Shown: piece after piece, positions 50,786 to 59,371 of the stretch
Position numbering within the stretch: the first letter of the stretch is position 1
Layout: every line of letters starts with the position of its first letter
Assembly: GCF_001465545.3 (NCBI RefSeq)
Contig: NZ_CP013480.3
Coordinates: forward strand, 4,278,001-4,342,000
Direction of reading: 5' to 3'
Length of the DNA: 64,000 bases
Source of the DNA: Pandoraea norimbergensis
Lineage (GTDB): Bacteria > Pseudomonadota > Gammaproteobacteria > Burkholderiales > Burkholderiaceae
Notes under the pieces: generated by a model
Databases searched by the model: none
What the model was told of the DNA's origin: nothing
Seen by the model: only the letters and a program-made list of their open reading frames with translations
Position numbers and translations under genes: made by a program

Positions 50786-51688
50786 CTACCGTGGTTCGTG
50801 GTTAGTCGGAACCGGTGGCATCACAAGCTGCCCGAGCTCACCTCGCTGATACGCCTTGATCCGGTCCTCAAGCTGTTCACGGGTGTTCATGACAAACGGG
50901 CCATGCTTGGCGATCGGCTCGTGCAGGGCAGGACCGGAAAGCACGACAAAGTGGCTGTCCCCCTCGGCGGCGAGCCGAACGGCAATCGCCTCCTGCGTCG
51001 CGTGTTCGTCGAAAGCCACGGCGATGGCCTCGCCCTCGCTCAAGTGCCGCACGTCCTCATCGACCGTCACGAGCAAGCCGCCCGAAACCGCATAGATCAT
51101 CGCGCTCCACCCCCGCGGCAGATCATGGCTGAATTCGGCCAACGGCCAGAGAAAACCATCGAGCAGCGTGAACGGCTCGGGCAGTTGCTGCGTGTGAGGT
51201 GCTACCACGCCATTGCTGCTGCCTGACGCCACCCGCACACGCACGCCCTTCGTCCTGAACTCCGGAGTTTCATGGGGCTCTGCATGCACGGCATAGGGCG
51301 CATCGAACTTCTTGCTGGCAGGCAGATTGACGAAAATCTGCAACGCATGCACATGCTGATTCTCGCCTTCGGGCTGCTCCGTATGTACGGCACCACGCCC
51401 CGCCGCGAACCAGTGCAACGCCCCCGGATGAATCGGCCCGTGATTGCCGAGCGAGTCGTAGTTGACGTGAGCCCCCACGGCGTCCTCGAACATATACGTC
51501 ACCGCCGAAATGCCCGCATGCGGATGCGGTGCAAACGTGGGCCCGGTCATGTGGAAGTGATCGAGCATGACGACCGGGTCCATCAGGCCGTCGAATGCCC
51601 GCTCTTCAAAGTGCTTGGCCCGAAAGGCGTCGCCAATGGTCATGTCATGACCGGTGACGACTTTCGAGATACGTGCGAACGGATTCAT
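50786..51688 (-). CDS. pirin-family bicupin protein
   Basis: 300 residues. Pirin N-terminal cupin with the metal-binding set HFHMTGPTFAPHPHAGISAV near residues 44-63 and a later Glu-x-His-type ligand (QPEGENQHVHALQIFVNLPA near 107-126); C-terminal pirin_C cupin (residues about 190-290, EGEAIAVAFDEHATQEA). Pirins can act as quercetin 2,3-dioxygenase-like oxygenases or redox-sensing co-regulators; the role here is unknown. It lies 6 bp downstream of the exported hydrolase gene on the same strand, so the two form a small operon facing away from a LysR gene. Confidence 0.87.
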   Translation of the reverse strand: MNPFARISKVVTGHDMTIGDAFRAKHFEERAFDGLMDPVVMLDHFHMTGPTFAPHPHAGISAVTYMFEDAVGAHVNYDSLGNHGPIHPGALHWFAAGRGAVHTEQPEGENQHVHALQIFVNLPASKKFDAPYAVHAEPHETPEFRTKGVRVRVASGSSNGVVAPHTQQLPEPFTLLDGFLWPLAEFSHDLPRGWSAMIYAVSGGLLVTVDEDVRHLSEGEAIAVAFDEHATQEAIAVRLAAEGDSHFVVLSGPALHEPIAKHGPFVMNTREQLEDRIKAYQRGELGQLVMPPVPTNHEPR

Positions 51689-51694
51689 ATCGGC

Positions 51695-52450
51695 TTACTT
51701 GCTCAGCGCGCTCTTGTACTGCCACACGAGGTTGGCAAACGGCATATCCAGATCGGCGTAGACCTGTGCAGCCTTGGGATCGTCGTTGCCGTGCAGCATT
51801 TCCACGCCCGCCGTGGCGTAGTCGGTGACGGGAATGCCAGCACCGGCGAGTCGTTGCAGGCCGACTGTGCGCTTCGCATCGGTGAACGTGCCCGAGGCAT
51901 CCAGCACGACACGCGGATCGTAGCCTGCCGCCTTGAGCGACAGTGCCGGGAACGTGGCACAGACTTCCAGCGACACGCCCGCAATCAACACCTGCTTGCG
52001 GCCAGTCTTCTCGATGGCGGCACGCACGTTGGGATCGTCCCACGCGTTGATCGACGTCCGGGCAATCACCGGCACGCCCGGCAATGCGGCGGTCAGTTCG
52101 GGGATGGTCGGGCCCCACATGCCGTCGGGTACGGTGGCCGTCATGATGACCGGAATGCCGAGCGTCTTCGCGGCCTTGGCCAGCGCCACGACGTTGTGCT
52201 TGAGTTGGCCGACATCCATATCGCGCACGCCGGTGAACAGGCCGATCTGATGATCGACCAGCACCAGCACGGTGTTATCACGCGAGAGCAGCGAGTACGG
52301 TGCCCCCGAGGGAGCTAGAGCGCTGGCAGCGTTGGTGGCATTGGCAGCATTAGCGACAGGGGCTGCGCTGGCGGTAGTCGCCGTCACAGCGGAAGTGGTG
52401 GCGACGGCAACGGCGAGCGCAGCGGCTTTCAGGAGAGGATTGGTTTTCAT
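51695..52450 (-). CDS. exported isochorismatase-superfamily (YcaC-like) hydrolase
   Basis: ATG 52450 gives 251 residues: a Sec-type signal peptide (MKTNPLLKAAALAVAVATTS to TASAA), then an Ala/Asn-rich linker (VANAANATNAAS), then a YcaC-like cysteine-hydrolase domain. Catalytic Asp in LVLVDHQIGLFTGVRD (near residue 66), an Arg in VIARTSINAWDD where classic members have Lys or Arg, and Cys in GVSLEVCATFPA near 168. YcaC-type proteins are usually cytoplasmic, so a signal peptide is uncommon. It is divergent from LysR 52658 and upstream of the pirin gene. Substrate unknown. Confidence 0.82.
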   Translation of the reverse strand: MKTNPLLKAAALAVAVATTSAVTATTASAAPVANAANATNAASALAPSGAPYSLLSRDNTVLVLVDHQIGLFTGVRDMDVGQLKHNVVALAKAAKTLGIPVIMTATVPDGMWGPTIPELTAALPGVPVIARTSINAWDDPNVRAAIEKTGRKQVLIAGVSLEVCATFPALSLKAAGYDPRVVLDASGTFTDAKRTVGLQRLAGAGIPVTDYATAGVEMLHGNDDPKAAQVYADLDMPFANLVWQYKSALSK

Positions 52451-52558
52451 GGTCTTTGGGGAAACGTAGGCATCTGGATCTGGAAAAGGCCCGGCACCTC
52501 TGCATCTCTGTGCCGCCGCCTGACTGTCCGGTACCCATCGGCACCGGTTGAAATGAAT

Positions 52559-52620
52559 CATATTTACGCAACGACAATAGATAAATATGTCATTTGACAA
52601 CCAATCGTTGCATGTATAGA
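52559..52620. promoter_or_regulatory. divergent promoter/operator between hydrolase and LysR genes
   Basis: AT-rich segment with two perfect inverted repeats: CATATTTA (52559-52566)/TAAATATG (52582-52589) and GCAACGA (52568-52574)/TCGTTGC (52605-52611). A plus-strand TTGACA (52594-52599) with TATAGA 15 bases later (52615-52620) could drive the LysR gene. The layout fits LysR autoregulation plus control of the exported hydrolase-pirin pair. Confidence 0.5.
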
Positions 52621-52657
52621 ACGATGAATATTGCCCACCTGTCCCTGCGGATGCCCG

Positions 52658-53575
52658 ATGAACCCCGTTTCTGTCGATTTGAATGACCTCTATCTGTTTG
52701 CGCAGGTGGTTGAGCAGCATGGATTTACCGCGGCGGGAGACCGGCTCGGCATCAGCAAGTCGCGAATTTCCCGCCGCATTACCGATCTGGAAACCAACCT
52801 TGGTGTGCGCCTGCTCCACCGCACGTCGCGGCGGCTGAGCCTGACCGACGCCGGTCAGGACCTCTACGAGCATTGCAAAGCCATGATCGCGGAGGCCCGC
52901 GCGGGTGAAGATGCGGTGCGGCAGCGCACCGTCGAGCCCTCAGGCCTCGTGCGCGTGAGCATGCCGGTCGTCGTGACCGACATCGTGCTGGCCAAGCTGC
53001 TGCCCCGCTTCATGCAGCAGTACCCCAAGGTCAGGCTGGCCGTGCAGGCCAGTAACCGGCAGGTGGATCTCATCGAAGAAAACATCGACGTCGTCGTGCG
53101 AGGGATGGCGGTAGAAGTGGAGTCGTCGAGTCTGGTGCAGGCCCCGTTATGCACGGTGCGCTGGGGGCTGGTCGCGAGCCCCGCCTATCTGGCGCGTCAC
53201 CCGGCGATCGATCGTCCGGATGCGCTACCGCACGGCGACCTGATGGTCTACGCGTCGATCAACGAGCCGGTCACGTCGTTGCGGCTGATCGGCGGGGACG
53301 GCACCGTCACCACGCCGATCGCTCACACGCGGTTGCAAAGCGACAACATTGCCGCGTTGAAGGAAGCCGCTTTGGCCGGCATGGGCATCGCCAGCATGCC
53401 GTTGTATGCGTGTGCGAACGAAATGGACGCCGGTCTGTTGCAGGGGGTGTTGCCGGAATGGCGCTCCCGGGAAGGCCGCCTCGCCATCCTGTTCCCCACA
53501 CGGCGAGGCATGATGCCCGCCGTGCGCGCGCTGGTCGATTTTCTGAAGGAGGCGCTGCCCCCGCTGCTGCAATAG
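52658..53575 (+). CDS. LysR-family transcriptional regulator
   Basis: ATG 52658 begins MNPVSVDLNDLYLFAQVVEQ (305 residues); a TTG nine codons earlier is the longest open start but reads Cys/Pro-rich sequence. HTH: HGFTAAGDRLGISKSRISRR and ETNLGVRLLHRTSRRLSLTD, typical of the CrgA/DsdC-like subgroup common in Burkholderia. The effector domain starts near GLVRVSMPVVVTDIVLAKLL. Divergent from the exported YcaC-like hydrolase across paired inverted repeats, so it probably regulates the hydrolase-pirin operon. Confidence 0.88.
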   Translation: MNPVSVDLNDLYLFAQVVEQHGFTAAGDRLGISKSRISRRITDLETNLGVRLLHRTSRRLSLTDAGQDLYEHCKAMIAEARAGEDAVRQRTVEPSGLVRVSMPVVVTDIVLAKLLPRFMQQYPKVRLAVQASNRQVDLIEENIDVVVRGMAVEVESSSLVQAPLCTVRWGLVASPAYLARHPAIDRPDALPHGDLMVYASINEPVTSLRLIGGDGTVTTPIAHTRLQSDNIAALKEAALAGMGIASMPLYACANEMDAGLLQGVLPEWRSREGRLAILFPTRRGMMPAVRALVDFLKEALPPLLQ

Positions 53576-53620
53576 GCGGCGGGTGGCGGCGGGTGGCGGC
53601 GAACGGCAACGCCCATGCGA

Positions 53621-55318
53621 TCACGTCGACGTATTGGCCGCGTCCCCCGCCAATGCCTGATCGACGAGTGCCTGTGCCTCACTCAGCAATTGCTGCAAGT
53701 GGCTGTCGCCCAGAAAGCTCTCCGCGTAGATTTTGTAGATGCTCTCGGTGCCTGAAGGACGCGCCGCGAACCAGCCATGATCGGTGATCACTTTCAGCCC
53801 GCCGATGGGCGCATCGTTGCCGGGGGCGCGTGTGAGGATCGCGTTGATGGGCTCACCTGCCAACCGTGTCGAATGGATCTGGCCGGGCGACATCGCGGCG
53901 AGGCGGGCTTTCTGTGCCGGCGTGGCGCTCGCCTCGCGACGCGCCTCGACGGGCGCCCCGAGGGTTTCGGTCAACTTCACGTAAAGCTCACCGGGGTCGC
54001 GCCCGGTGCGCGCCGTCATCTCACCCGCCAGTAATGCCGGAATCAAGCCGTCCTTGTCTGTGGTCCAAGCCGTGCCATCCCGGCGCAGAAAACTCGCGCC
54101 TGCGCTCTCCTCGCCCGCGACCGCCAGCGAGCCGTCGAGAAGCCCGGGTGCGAACCACTTGAATCCAACCGGGACTTCGTAAAGCCGCCGCCCGAGCTTC
54201 GCCGCCAGACGATCGATCAACTGGCTGCCGACCACAGTCTTGCCAATTGCTGCGCTAGCTGGCCAGTCCGGACGCTCGGCAAACAGGTACTGAACCAGCA
54301 CCGAGAAATAGTGGTTGGCAGGCAGCAGGCCAACGCTCGGCGCCACAATGCCGTGGCGGTCGTGATCGGTATCGCACGCGAACGCCACGTCGAATTTGTC
54401 TTTCTGCGCGATGAGGCGCTGCATCGCGTAGTGCGACGACGGGTCCATACGAATCTGCCCGTCCCAATCGGCCGGCATGAAGCGGAAGGTCGGGTCGACC
54501 GTCTGGCGCGTGACTGAGAGATTCAGGTCGTAACGATCGGCGATCGCCTGCCAGTAATGCACGCCCGCCCCGCCCATCGGATCGACCCCCATGTGAATGC
54601 CCGTATCGCGCAGCAACGTCATGTCGACGACGTGACGCAAGTCGTCGACATAGCTGTTCAGAAAGTCGTAGCCGTGTGTCGTCGAAGCGCGCATCGCCTT
54701 GTCGAAACTGACGCGAGGCAGCGTGCGCAGCCCGTCGCGCAGCAGATCGTTGGCTTGCGCCTCGATCCAGCCGGTGATTTCGGACGACGCCGGACCGCCA
54801 TTCGGCGGGTTGTACTTGATGCCGCCGTTGTCCGGCGGATTGTGCGACGGTGTGATGACCACGCCATCGGCAAAGCCAGCAGTGCGCCCGACGTTGTGCG
54901 TCAGGATTGCGTGAGAGACGGCGGGCGTCGGCGTGTATTCGCCGCCGGCGGCCACCATCACATCGACGCCGTTGCCGGCGAACACTTCCATCGCACTGGC
55001 GAACGCGGGTTCCGATAGCGCATGGGTGTCGATGCCGAGGAACAACGGGCCATCAATGCCGTGCGCACTGCGATAGCGGCAGATTGCCTGACAGACGGCG
55101 AGCACGTGTGTTTCGTTGAAGGTCGCGAGTGACGACACGCCGCGATGGCCCGACGTGCCAAACGCCACGCGCTGCGCGGCCACTTCCGCATCGGGGATTC
55201 GCACGTAGTAGGCCGTGACCAGCCGGGCGATATTGACGAGATGATCCGGCGACAGCGTCTTGCCCGCGAACGGACTGTCCGGCGGACTCGTTTGCGTCGG
55301 CATTAACAAATCATTCAT
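53621..55318 (-). CDS. pgm: phosphoglucomutase (alpha-D-glucose phosphate-specific)
   Basis: Interconverts glucose-1-phosphate and glucose-6-phosphate. 565 residues (usual about 545-570). Catalytic phosphoserine loop GVVITPSHNPPDNGGIKYNP near residues 153-172, FGTSGHRGVSSLATFNETHV near 53, metal-binding FACDTDHDRHG near 311-321, sugar-binding VAGEESAGASF and phosphate-binding ARPSGTESIYKIYAE near the C-terminus. The start overlaps the transketolase stop (ATGA). Last gene of the pgi-gnd-HAD-tkt-pgm operon; its glucose-1-phosphate can feed UDP-glucose for the divergent glucan synthase. Confidence 0.95.
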   Translation of the reverse strand: MNDLLMPTQTSPPDSPFAGKTLSPDHLVNIARLVTAYYVRIPDAEVAAQRVAFGTSGHRGVSSLATFNETHVLAVCQAICRYRSAHGIDGPLFLGIDTHALSEPAFASAMEVFAGNGVDVMVAAGGEYTPTPAVSHAILTHNVGRTAGFADGVVITPSHNPPDNGGIKYNPPNGGPASSEITGWIEAQANDLLRDGLRTLPRVSFDKAMRASTTHGYDFLNSYVDDLRHVVDMTLLRDTGIHMGVDPMGGAGVHYWQAIADRYDLNLSVTRQTVDPTFRFMPADWDGQIRMDPSSHYAMQRLIAQKDKFDVAFACDTDHDRHGIVAPSVGLLPANHYFSVLVQYLFAERPDWPASAAIGKTVVGSQLIDRLAAKLGRRLYEVPVGFKWFAPGLLDGSLAVAGEESAGASFLRRDGTAWTTDKDGLIPALLAGEMTARTGRDPGELYVKLTETLGAPVEARREASATPAQKARLAAMSPGQIHSTRLAGEPINAILTRAPGNDAPIGGLKVITDHGWFAARPSGTESIYKIYAESFLGDSHLQQLLSEAQALVDQALAGDAANTST

Positions 55319-57477
55319 GGTGTTTTCCCTGCAATGTTGGCGGGTGAGCGAGGCTTGACGCCATGGCTCATGATCTGCGCCTTGGCGGCGGCGACGACAT
55401 GGGTAACATCGAAGCCGAAGTGGCGCGCAAGCGCTTCACGCGGTGCCGACATGCCGAAGGTGTGCAGGCCCAGAATGGCGCCACCGATGCCTGTATAGCG
55501 CTCCCATCCGAACGACGACGCCTCTTCGACGGCCACACGGGCTGCGAGCTCGGGCGGCAGCACGCTATCGTGATACGCCTGCGACTGGCTTTCGAACACC
55601 TCCCACGACGGCATGCTGACCACACGCGCCAGAATGCCTTCACGCCGGAGTTCGTCGTAGGCAGCCACGCATAACGCGACTTCGCTGCCCGAGGCGAGCA
55701 GCAATACGTCGGGCGTCGTGTCTTCCAGACCGGCGTCAACGCAGGCGTCGATCAACACATAGGCGCCGCGCGAGACCCCGCTGGCACTGGCGTAGCGAGT
55801 TCGGTCCAGCACGGGCAACGGCTGGCGCGTCAGGGCCAGACAGACCGGCGTGTGGCGCAGCGTCATGATGAATCGCCACGCCTCCACCACTTCGCCGGCA
55901 TCGGCCGGGCGCATGACGATCATGCCCGGCATGGCGCGCAGCGACGCCAATTGCTCCACTGGCTGATGCGTCGGCCCGTCCTCTCCGAGACTGATGGAGT
56001 CGTGCGTCCAGATGGTGATGAGCGGCAACTCCATCATCGCGCCCAGCCGCAACGCTGCCCGGCAGTAATCGGTAAAGATCAGAAAGCTGGACACAAACGG
56101 GCGCAGCAACGACAGACTCATGCCATTGGCAATGGCGCACATGGCATGCTCGCGCACGCCGAAATGAAAATTCCTGCCGGCATACGTGCCGTCGTCATCC
56201 GGCGCAGGCGGCTGGAAATCGCCCGCACCGTCGAACGTCAGCCGTGTGAGCGTCGAGGGCGACAGGTCGGCAGCGCCGCCGATCAGCCACGGCACACGTG
56301 CGGCAATGGCATTGAGTACTTTGCCCGATACGGCACGCGTGGCGATGTCGGGTGCCGGTGCATCGAAAGTGGGTAGCAAGGCGTCCCAGTCCGAGGGCAA
56401 CTTGCGGGCGCTCATCTGCGCCAGCGCGTCCGCCAGATCGGGATACTGCGCGCGATAGGCTGAGAACTGAGTCACCCATTCGGCGTAGGCCTCGGCTCCA
56501 CGGCGACCGAAGTTGTCGCGCAAGTGTTCTGTCACGCCGTCCGGTATGTCGAACTGTTTATCCGGATCCATGCCGTAGAACTGCTTGGCCAGCCGGACTT
56601 CGGCCTCGCCCAGAGGCTCGCCGTGCGCTTCGCGGGTGTCTTGCCGGTGCGGTGCACCGTAGCCGATATGGCTTTGCACAACGATCAGGGTTGGCGCGTC
56701 GTCCGTATCGAGAAAACGCTGATACGCCGCGCTCAATTGCGCGAGGTCGTTCGCGTCGCTCACGCGTTCCACATACCAGCCGTAAGCGACGAACCGTGCC
56801 GCGACATCTTCAGTGAATGCCAGTCGCGTCGAGCCTTCGATGGTGATGTGGTTGTCGTCGTAGATCCAGCATAAGTTGGCCAGCTTCAGGTGGCCCGCCA
56901 GCGACGCCGCTTCCGCGCCCAGCCCTTCCATCATGTCGCCATCGCCACATAGCGCGTAGACGTTATGGTCGAACAACGCAAACCCGGGGCGATCGTAGGT
57001 GGCACTGAGCCATCGCTGCGAAATCGCCATGCCGACGCTGGTGGCAATGCCCTGCCCCAGCGGCCCGGTGGTGGTTTCCACGCCGGTCGTCCAGCCGTAC
57101 TCAGGGTGCCCGGTGCAATGGCTGCCCGCCTGACGGAACGTCGTCAGGTCCTGCATCGTGATGGCCAGACCGTCGTACGTTTGCGGTGTCGGCGCGTCGG
57201 GGTCCTCCCCCTTCACATCGCACAGGTGCAGCAGGCTGTAGAGCAAGGCGCAGGCGTGACCATTGGAGAGCACAAAGCGGTCTCGATTTAGCCAGTGCGG
57301 ATGGCCGGGGTCGTAGCGCAGAAACCGTTGCCACAGGCAGTAAAGCGTCGGGGCTGCATCCATGGGCGTGCCCGGATGCCCCGACTGCGCCTTTTGCACC
57401 GCATCGATCGAAAGCGTGCGCAGCGTGTTGATGCACAACAGGTCGGGATCTTGTTGTTGTATGACTGACGGCTCCAT
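55315..57477 (-). CDS. tkt: transketolase
   Basis: ThDP-dependent enzyme of the pentose phosphate pathway. The start at 57477 (MEPSVIQQQDPDLLCINTLR) is preferred because GGGGTGA lies 6-9 bases before it; ATGs at 57492 and 57540 would add 5 or 21 residues without family similarity and the latter overlaps the HAD gene. About 720 residues. Features: SIDAVQKAQSGHPGTPMDAA, LSNGHACALLYSLLHL, ThDP motif CGDGDMMEGLG to YDDNHITIEG, and the pyrimidine domain NFHFGVREHAMCAIANGMSL. Second to last in the sugar-phosphate operon. Whether this is the only transketolase cannot be seen. Confidence 0.95.
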   Translation of the reverse strand: MEPSVIQQQDPDLLCINTLRTLSIDAVQKAQSGHPGTPMDAAPTLYCLWQRFLRYDPGHPHWLNRDRFVLSNGHACALLYSLLHLCDVKGEDPDAPTPQTYDGLAITMQDLTTFRQAGSHCTGHPEYGWTTGVETTTGPLGQGIATSVGMAISQRWLSATYDRPGFALFDHNVYALCGDGDMMEGLGAEAASLAGHLKLANLCWIYDDNHITIEGSTRLAFTEDVAARFVAYGWYVERVSDANDLAQLSAAYQRFLDTDDAPTLIVVQSHIGYGAPHRQDTREAHGEPLGEAEVRLAKQFYGMDPDKQFDIPDGVTEHLRDNFGRRGAEAYAEWVTQFSAYRAQYPDLADALAQMSARKLPSDWDALLPTFDAPAPDIATRAVSGKVLNAIAARVPWLIGGAADLSPSTLTRLTFDGAGDFQPPAPDDDGTYAGRNFHFGVREHAMCAIANGMSLSLLRPFVSSFLIFTDYCRAALRLGAMMELPLITIWTHDSISLGEDGPTHQPVEQLASLRAMPGMIVMRPADAGEVVEAWRFIMTLRHTPVCLALTRQPLPVLDRTRYASASGVSRGAYVLIDACVDAGLEDTTPDVLLLASGSEVALCVAAYDELRREGILARVVSMPSWEVFESQSQAYHDSVLPPELAARVAVEEASSFGWERYTGIGGAILGLHTFGMSAPREALARHFGFDVTHVVAAAKAQIMSHGVKPRSPANIAGKTP

Positions 57478-57502
57478 CGAATCACCCCGCATTGGAAATC
57501 GA

Positions 57503-58207
57503 CTAGCGTGAGCGTGCGGCAACTGGCTCGGTGCTGACATTTAGCGCAGAGAAGTCCTCTGCCAGCAGGTCACCGATGCGCTCGATGGTGATGTCCGGCG
57601 GGGCGTAGCGGGCGATCGCTTCTGCGTCGAGCGCGTAGTGCCCCTGACGCGGGAACACCGTTGTCAGCCGTTCTCCCCAGACACCCTTCATGATCGACAA
57701 CAGCCGCAGCTTGTCGTCCACCATCACGTAGCGCCGCGCCGGAAAATCTTTCTCGATGGCGTCGAGCATCAGTTCCTTGTGCACGTAAATGCGCACCCGA
57801 CCTTCGACGGCATCCCAAAAGCCCGCACGCGCAATCTTGCGTGGTTGGAAAACGGCGTCACCGTCAGACACGATGACGGTCGGTCCCCATCGATGCAGAT
57901 GCGCGATGACTGCCAGTGCGCTCGGATACCGAAGCGTCTCGAAGGGATAGTCCAGCAGGAACGCCGACATCGACAACATGCGCGGGTCGTTGATGTCGTC
58001 CAGCCGAAAACACTGAAGCGCGCCAAGGTAGTCGACGTAGCCGATCTGCAAGCGCAGCGATTCGAGAATCGAGAAATAGCGCGCGCACATGGCGTCGTCA
58101 AACGATTCGGTCAGGCGCGTTTTCAGGTCGGCCAGAAAGCGATCGTTGTCCAGCAGGGTGTTATCAACGTCGAGCAGGAAAACGACGTCATGCGGCGCGC
58201 TCATCAT
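57503..58207 (-). CDS. HAD-superfamily hydrolase
   Basis: 234 residues. HAD motif I VVFLLDVDNTLLDNDRF near residue 8-24, motif II Ser in PTVIVSDGDAVFQPRKI near 110-126, Lys of motif III region in VRIYVHKELML and acidic motif IV in YVMVDDKLRLLSIMKG. A helical cap with a long hydrophobic part lies between motifs I and II. It is likely a sugar phosphatase, given its place between transketolase and 6-phosphogluconate dehydrogenase genes, but no specific substrate can be named. Spacing to both neighbours is about 25 bp. Confidence 0.8.
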   Translation of the reverse strand: MMSAPHDVVFLLDVDNTLLDNDRFLADLKTRLTESFDDAMCARYFSILESLRLQIGYVDYLGALQCFRLDDINDPRMLSMSAFLLDYPFETLRYPSALAVIAHLHRWGPTVIVSDGDAVFQPRKIARAGFWDAVEGRVRIYVHKELMLDAIEKDFPARRYVMVDDKLRLLSIMKGVWGERLTTVFPRQGHYALDAEAIARYAPPDITIERIGDLLAEDFSALNVSTEPVAARSR

Positions 58208-58228
58208 GCGATTCCTCGATTGGCCCTT

Positions 58229-59302
58229 TCAGGCATCTTTTGCGGGCGGCGACGATGGTGACGGGGACGATGCCTCTGCATGGCCGCCGAATTCCTGCCG
58301 CATGGCCGACAGCACTTGGTTCGCAAACCCCGCCTGCCCGCGCGAACTGAAGCGCGAGAACAGCGCCGCACTCAACACAGGGGCCGGTACGGCTTCGTCG
58401 ATGGCGGCTTCCAGCGTCCAGCGGCCCTCGCCCGAATCCGAGACGTGTCCGGTGAACTGGTCAAGGGCAGGGTCTTTGCGCAACGCGTTGGCAATCCGGT
58501 CGAGCAACCACGAATCGATCACACTGCCGTGCCGCCACACTTCGGCAATCTCGGGCAGCGCAAAGTCGTATTGGTAGTACTCGGGATTTCGCATCGGCGT
58601 CGTCTCGGCACCGACCTCGTGCGTGTGCTTGCCGATGCCCGCCTGCTTGAGGATATTCAGGCCTTCGGCGATGGCGGCCATCATGCCGTACTCGATGCCG
58701 TTGTGGACCATCTTCACGAAATGCCCTGCGCCATGCAGGCCGCAATACAGATAACCGTATTCGGCCGTGGCGCTATCGTCGTCCCGCGCATGTCCGTTGG
58801 GCGACGGCGTGACGTTTGCCGCCCCGGGGCCGGCGTTTCCGCCCGGCGCAAGGGCACGAAAGATCGGCGTCAGGTAAGTCACGATGTCTTGTTCGCCGCC
58901 GATCATCAGGCAATAGCCGCGCGTCAGTCCGGCGATACCGCCGCTGGTGCCGACGTCGACAAAATGAACGTTCTTTTCGGCGAGTTCGGCACCACGCCGA
59001 ATCCCATCGCGAAAACTGGAGTTGCCGCCATCGATGACGATATCGCCCGGCGAGAGCATCGGGGTCAGTTCTGCAAGCGTCGCTTCGACGGCGCCCGCCG
59101 GCACCATCAACCAGAGAATGCGAGGCGCTTTCAACATCGACATCATCGCGGCGAGCGATTCTGCGCCGGTGGCACCCTCGGCTTGCAATGTCTCCACCGC
59201 CGCGGGGCGCACATCATGAACTACACATTGATGACCGTGACGTGTCAGACGGCGCACAAGGTCTGCGCCCATACGCCCCAATCCAATCATGCCAACTTGC
59301 AT
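58229..59302 (-). CDS. gnd: 6-phosphogluconate dehydrogenase, short (GntZ/GndA-like) form
   Basis: Decarboxylates 6-phosphogluconate to ribulose-5-phosphate. ATG 59302 is preceded by an ideal AGGAGGA and gives 357 residues; an ATG at 59326 was rejected. N-terminal Rossmann MQVGMIGLGRMGADLVRRL, substrate motif DGGNSSFRDGIRR and FVDVGTSGGIAGLTRGY, catalytic GAGHFVKMVHNGIEYGMM (Lys and His/Asn) near 200. It lacks the extra C-terminal repeat of the 470-residue enzymes, like the shorter, often NAD-preferring type. The loop PSPNGHARDDDSATAEYGY near 175-193 looks like an insertion. No zwf gene is nearby. Confidence 0.9.
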   Translation of the reverse strand: MQVGMIGLGRMGADLVRRLTRHGHQCVVHDVRPAAVETLQAEGATGAESLAAMMSMLKAPRILWLMVPAGAVEATLAELTPMLSPGDIVIDGGNSSFRDGIRRGAELAEKNVHFVDVGTSGGIAGLTRGYCLMIGGEQDIVTYLTPIFRALAPGGNAGPGAANVTPSPNGHARDDDSATAEYGYLYCGLHGAGHFVKMVHNGIEYGMMAAIAEGLNILKQAGIGKHTHEVGAETTPMRNPEYYQYDFALPEIAEVWRHGSVIDSWLLDRIANALRKDPALDQFTGHVSDSGEGRWTLEAAIDEAVPAPVLSAALFSRFSSRGQAGFANQVLSAMRQEFGGHAEASSPSPSSPPAKDA

Positions 59303-59371
59303 AGCGTTCCTCCTGTCGTTGATCAAGCGAGTGAAGATGCTGAGTGCTGCAATGACGACGTTGGCATTCGG

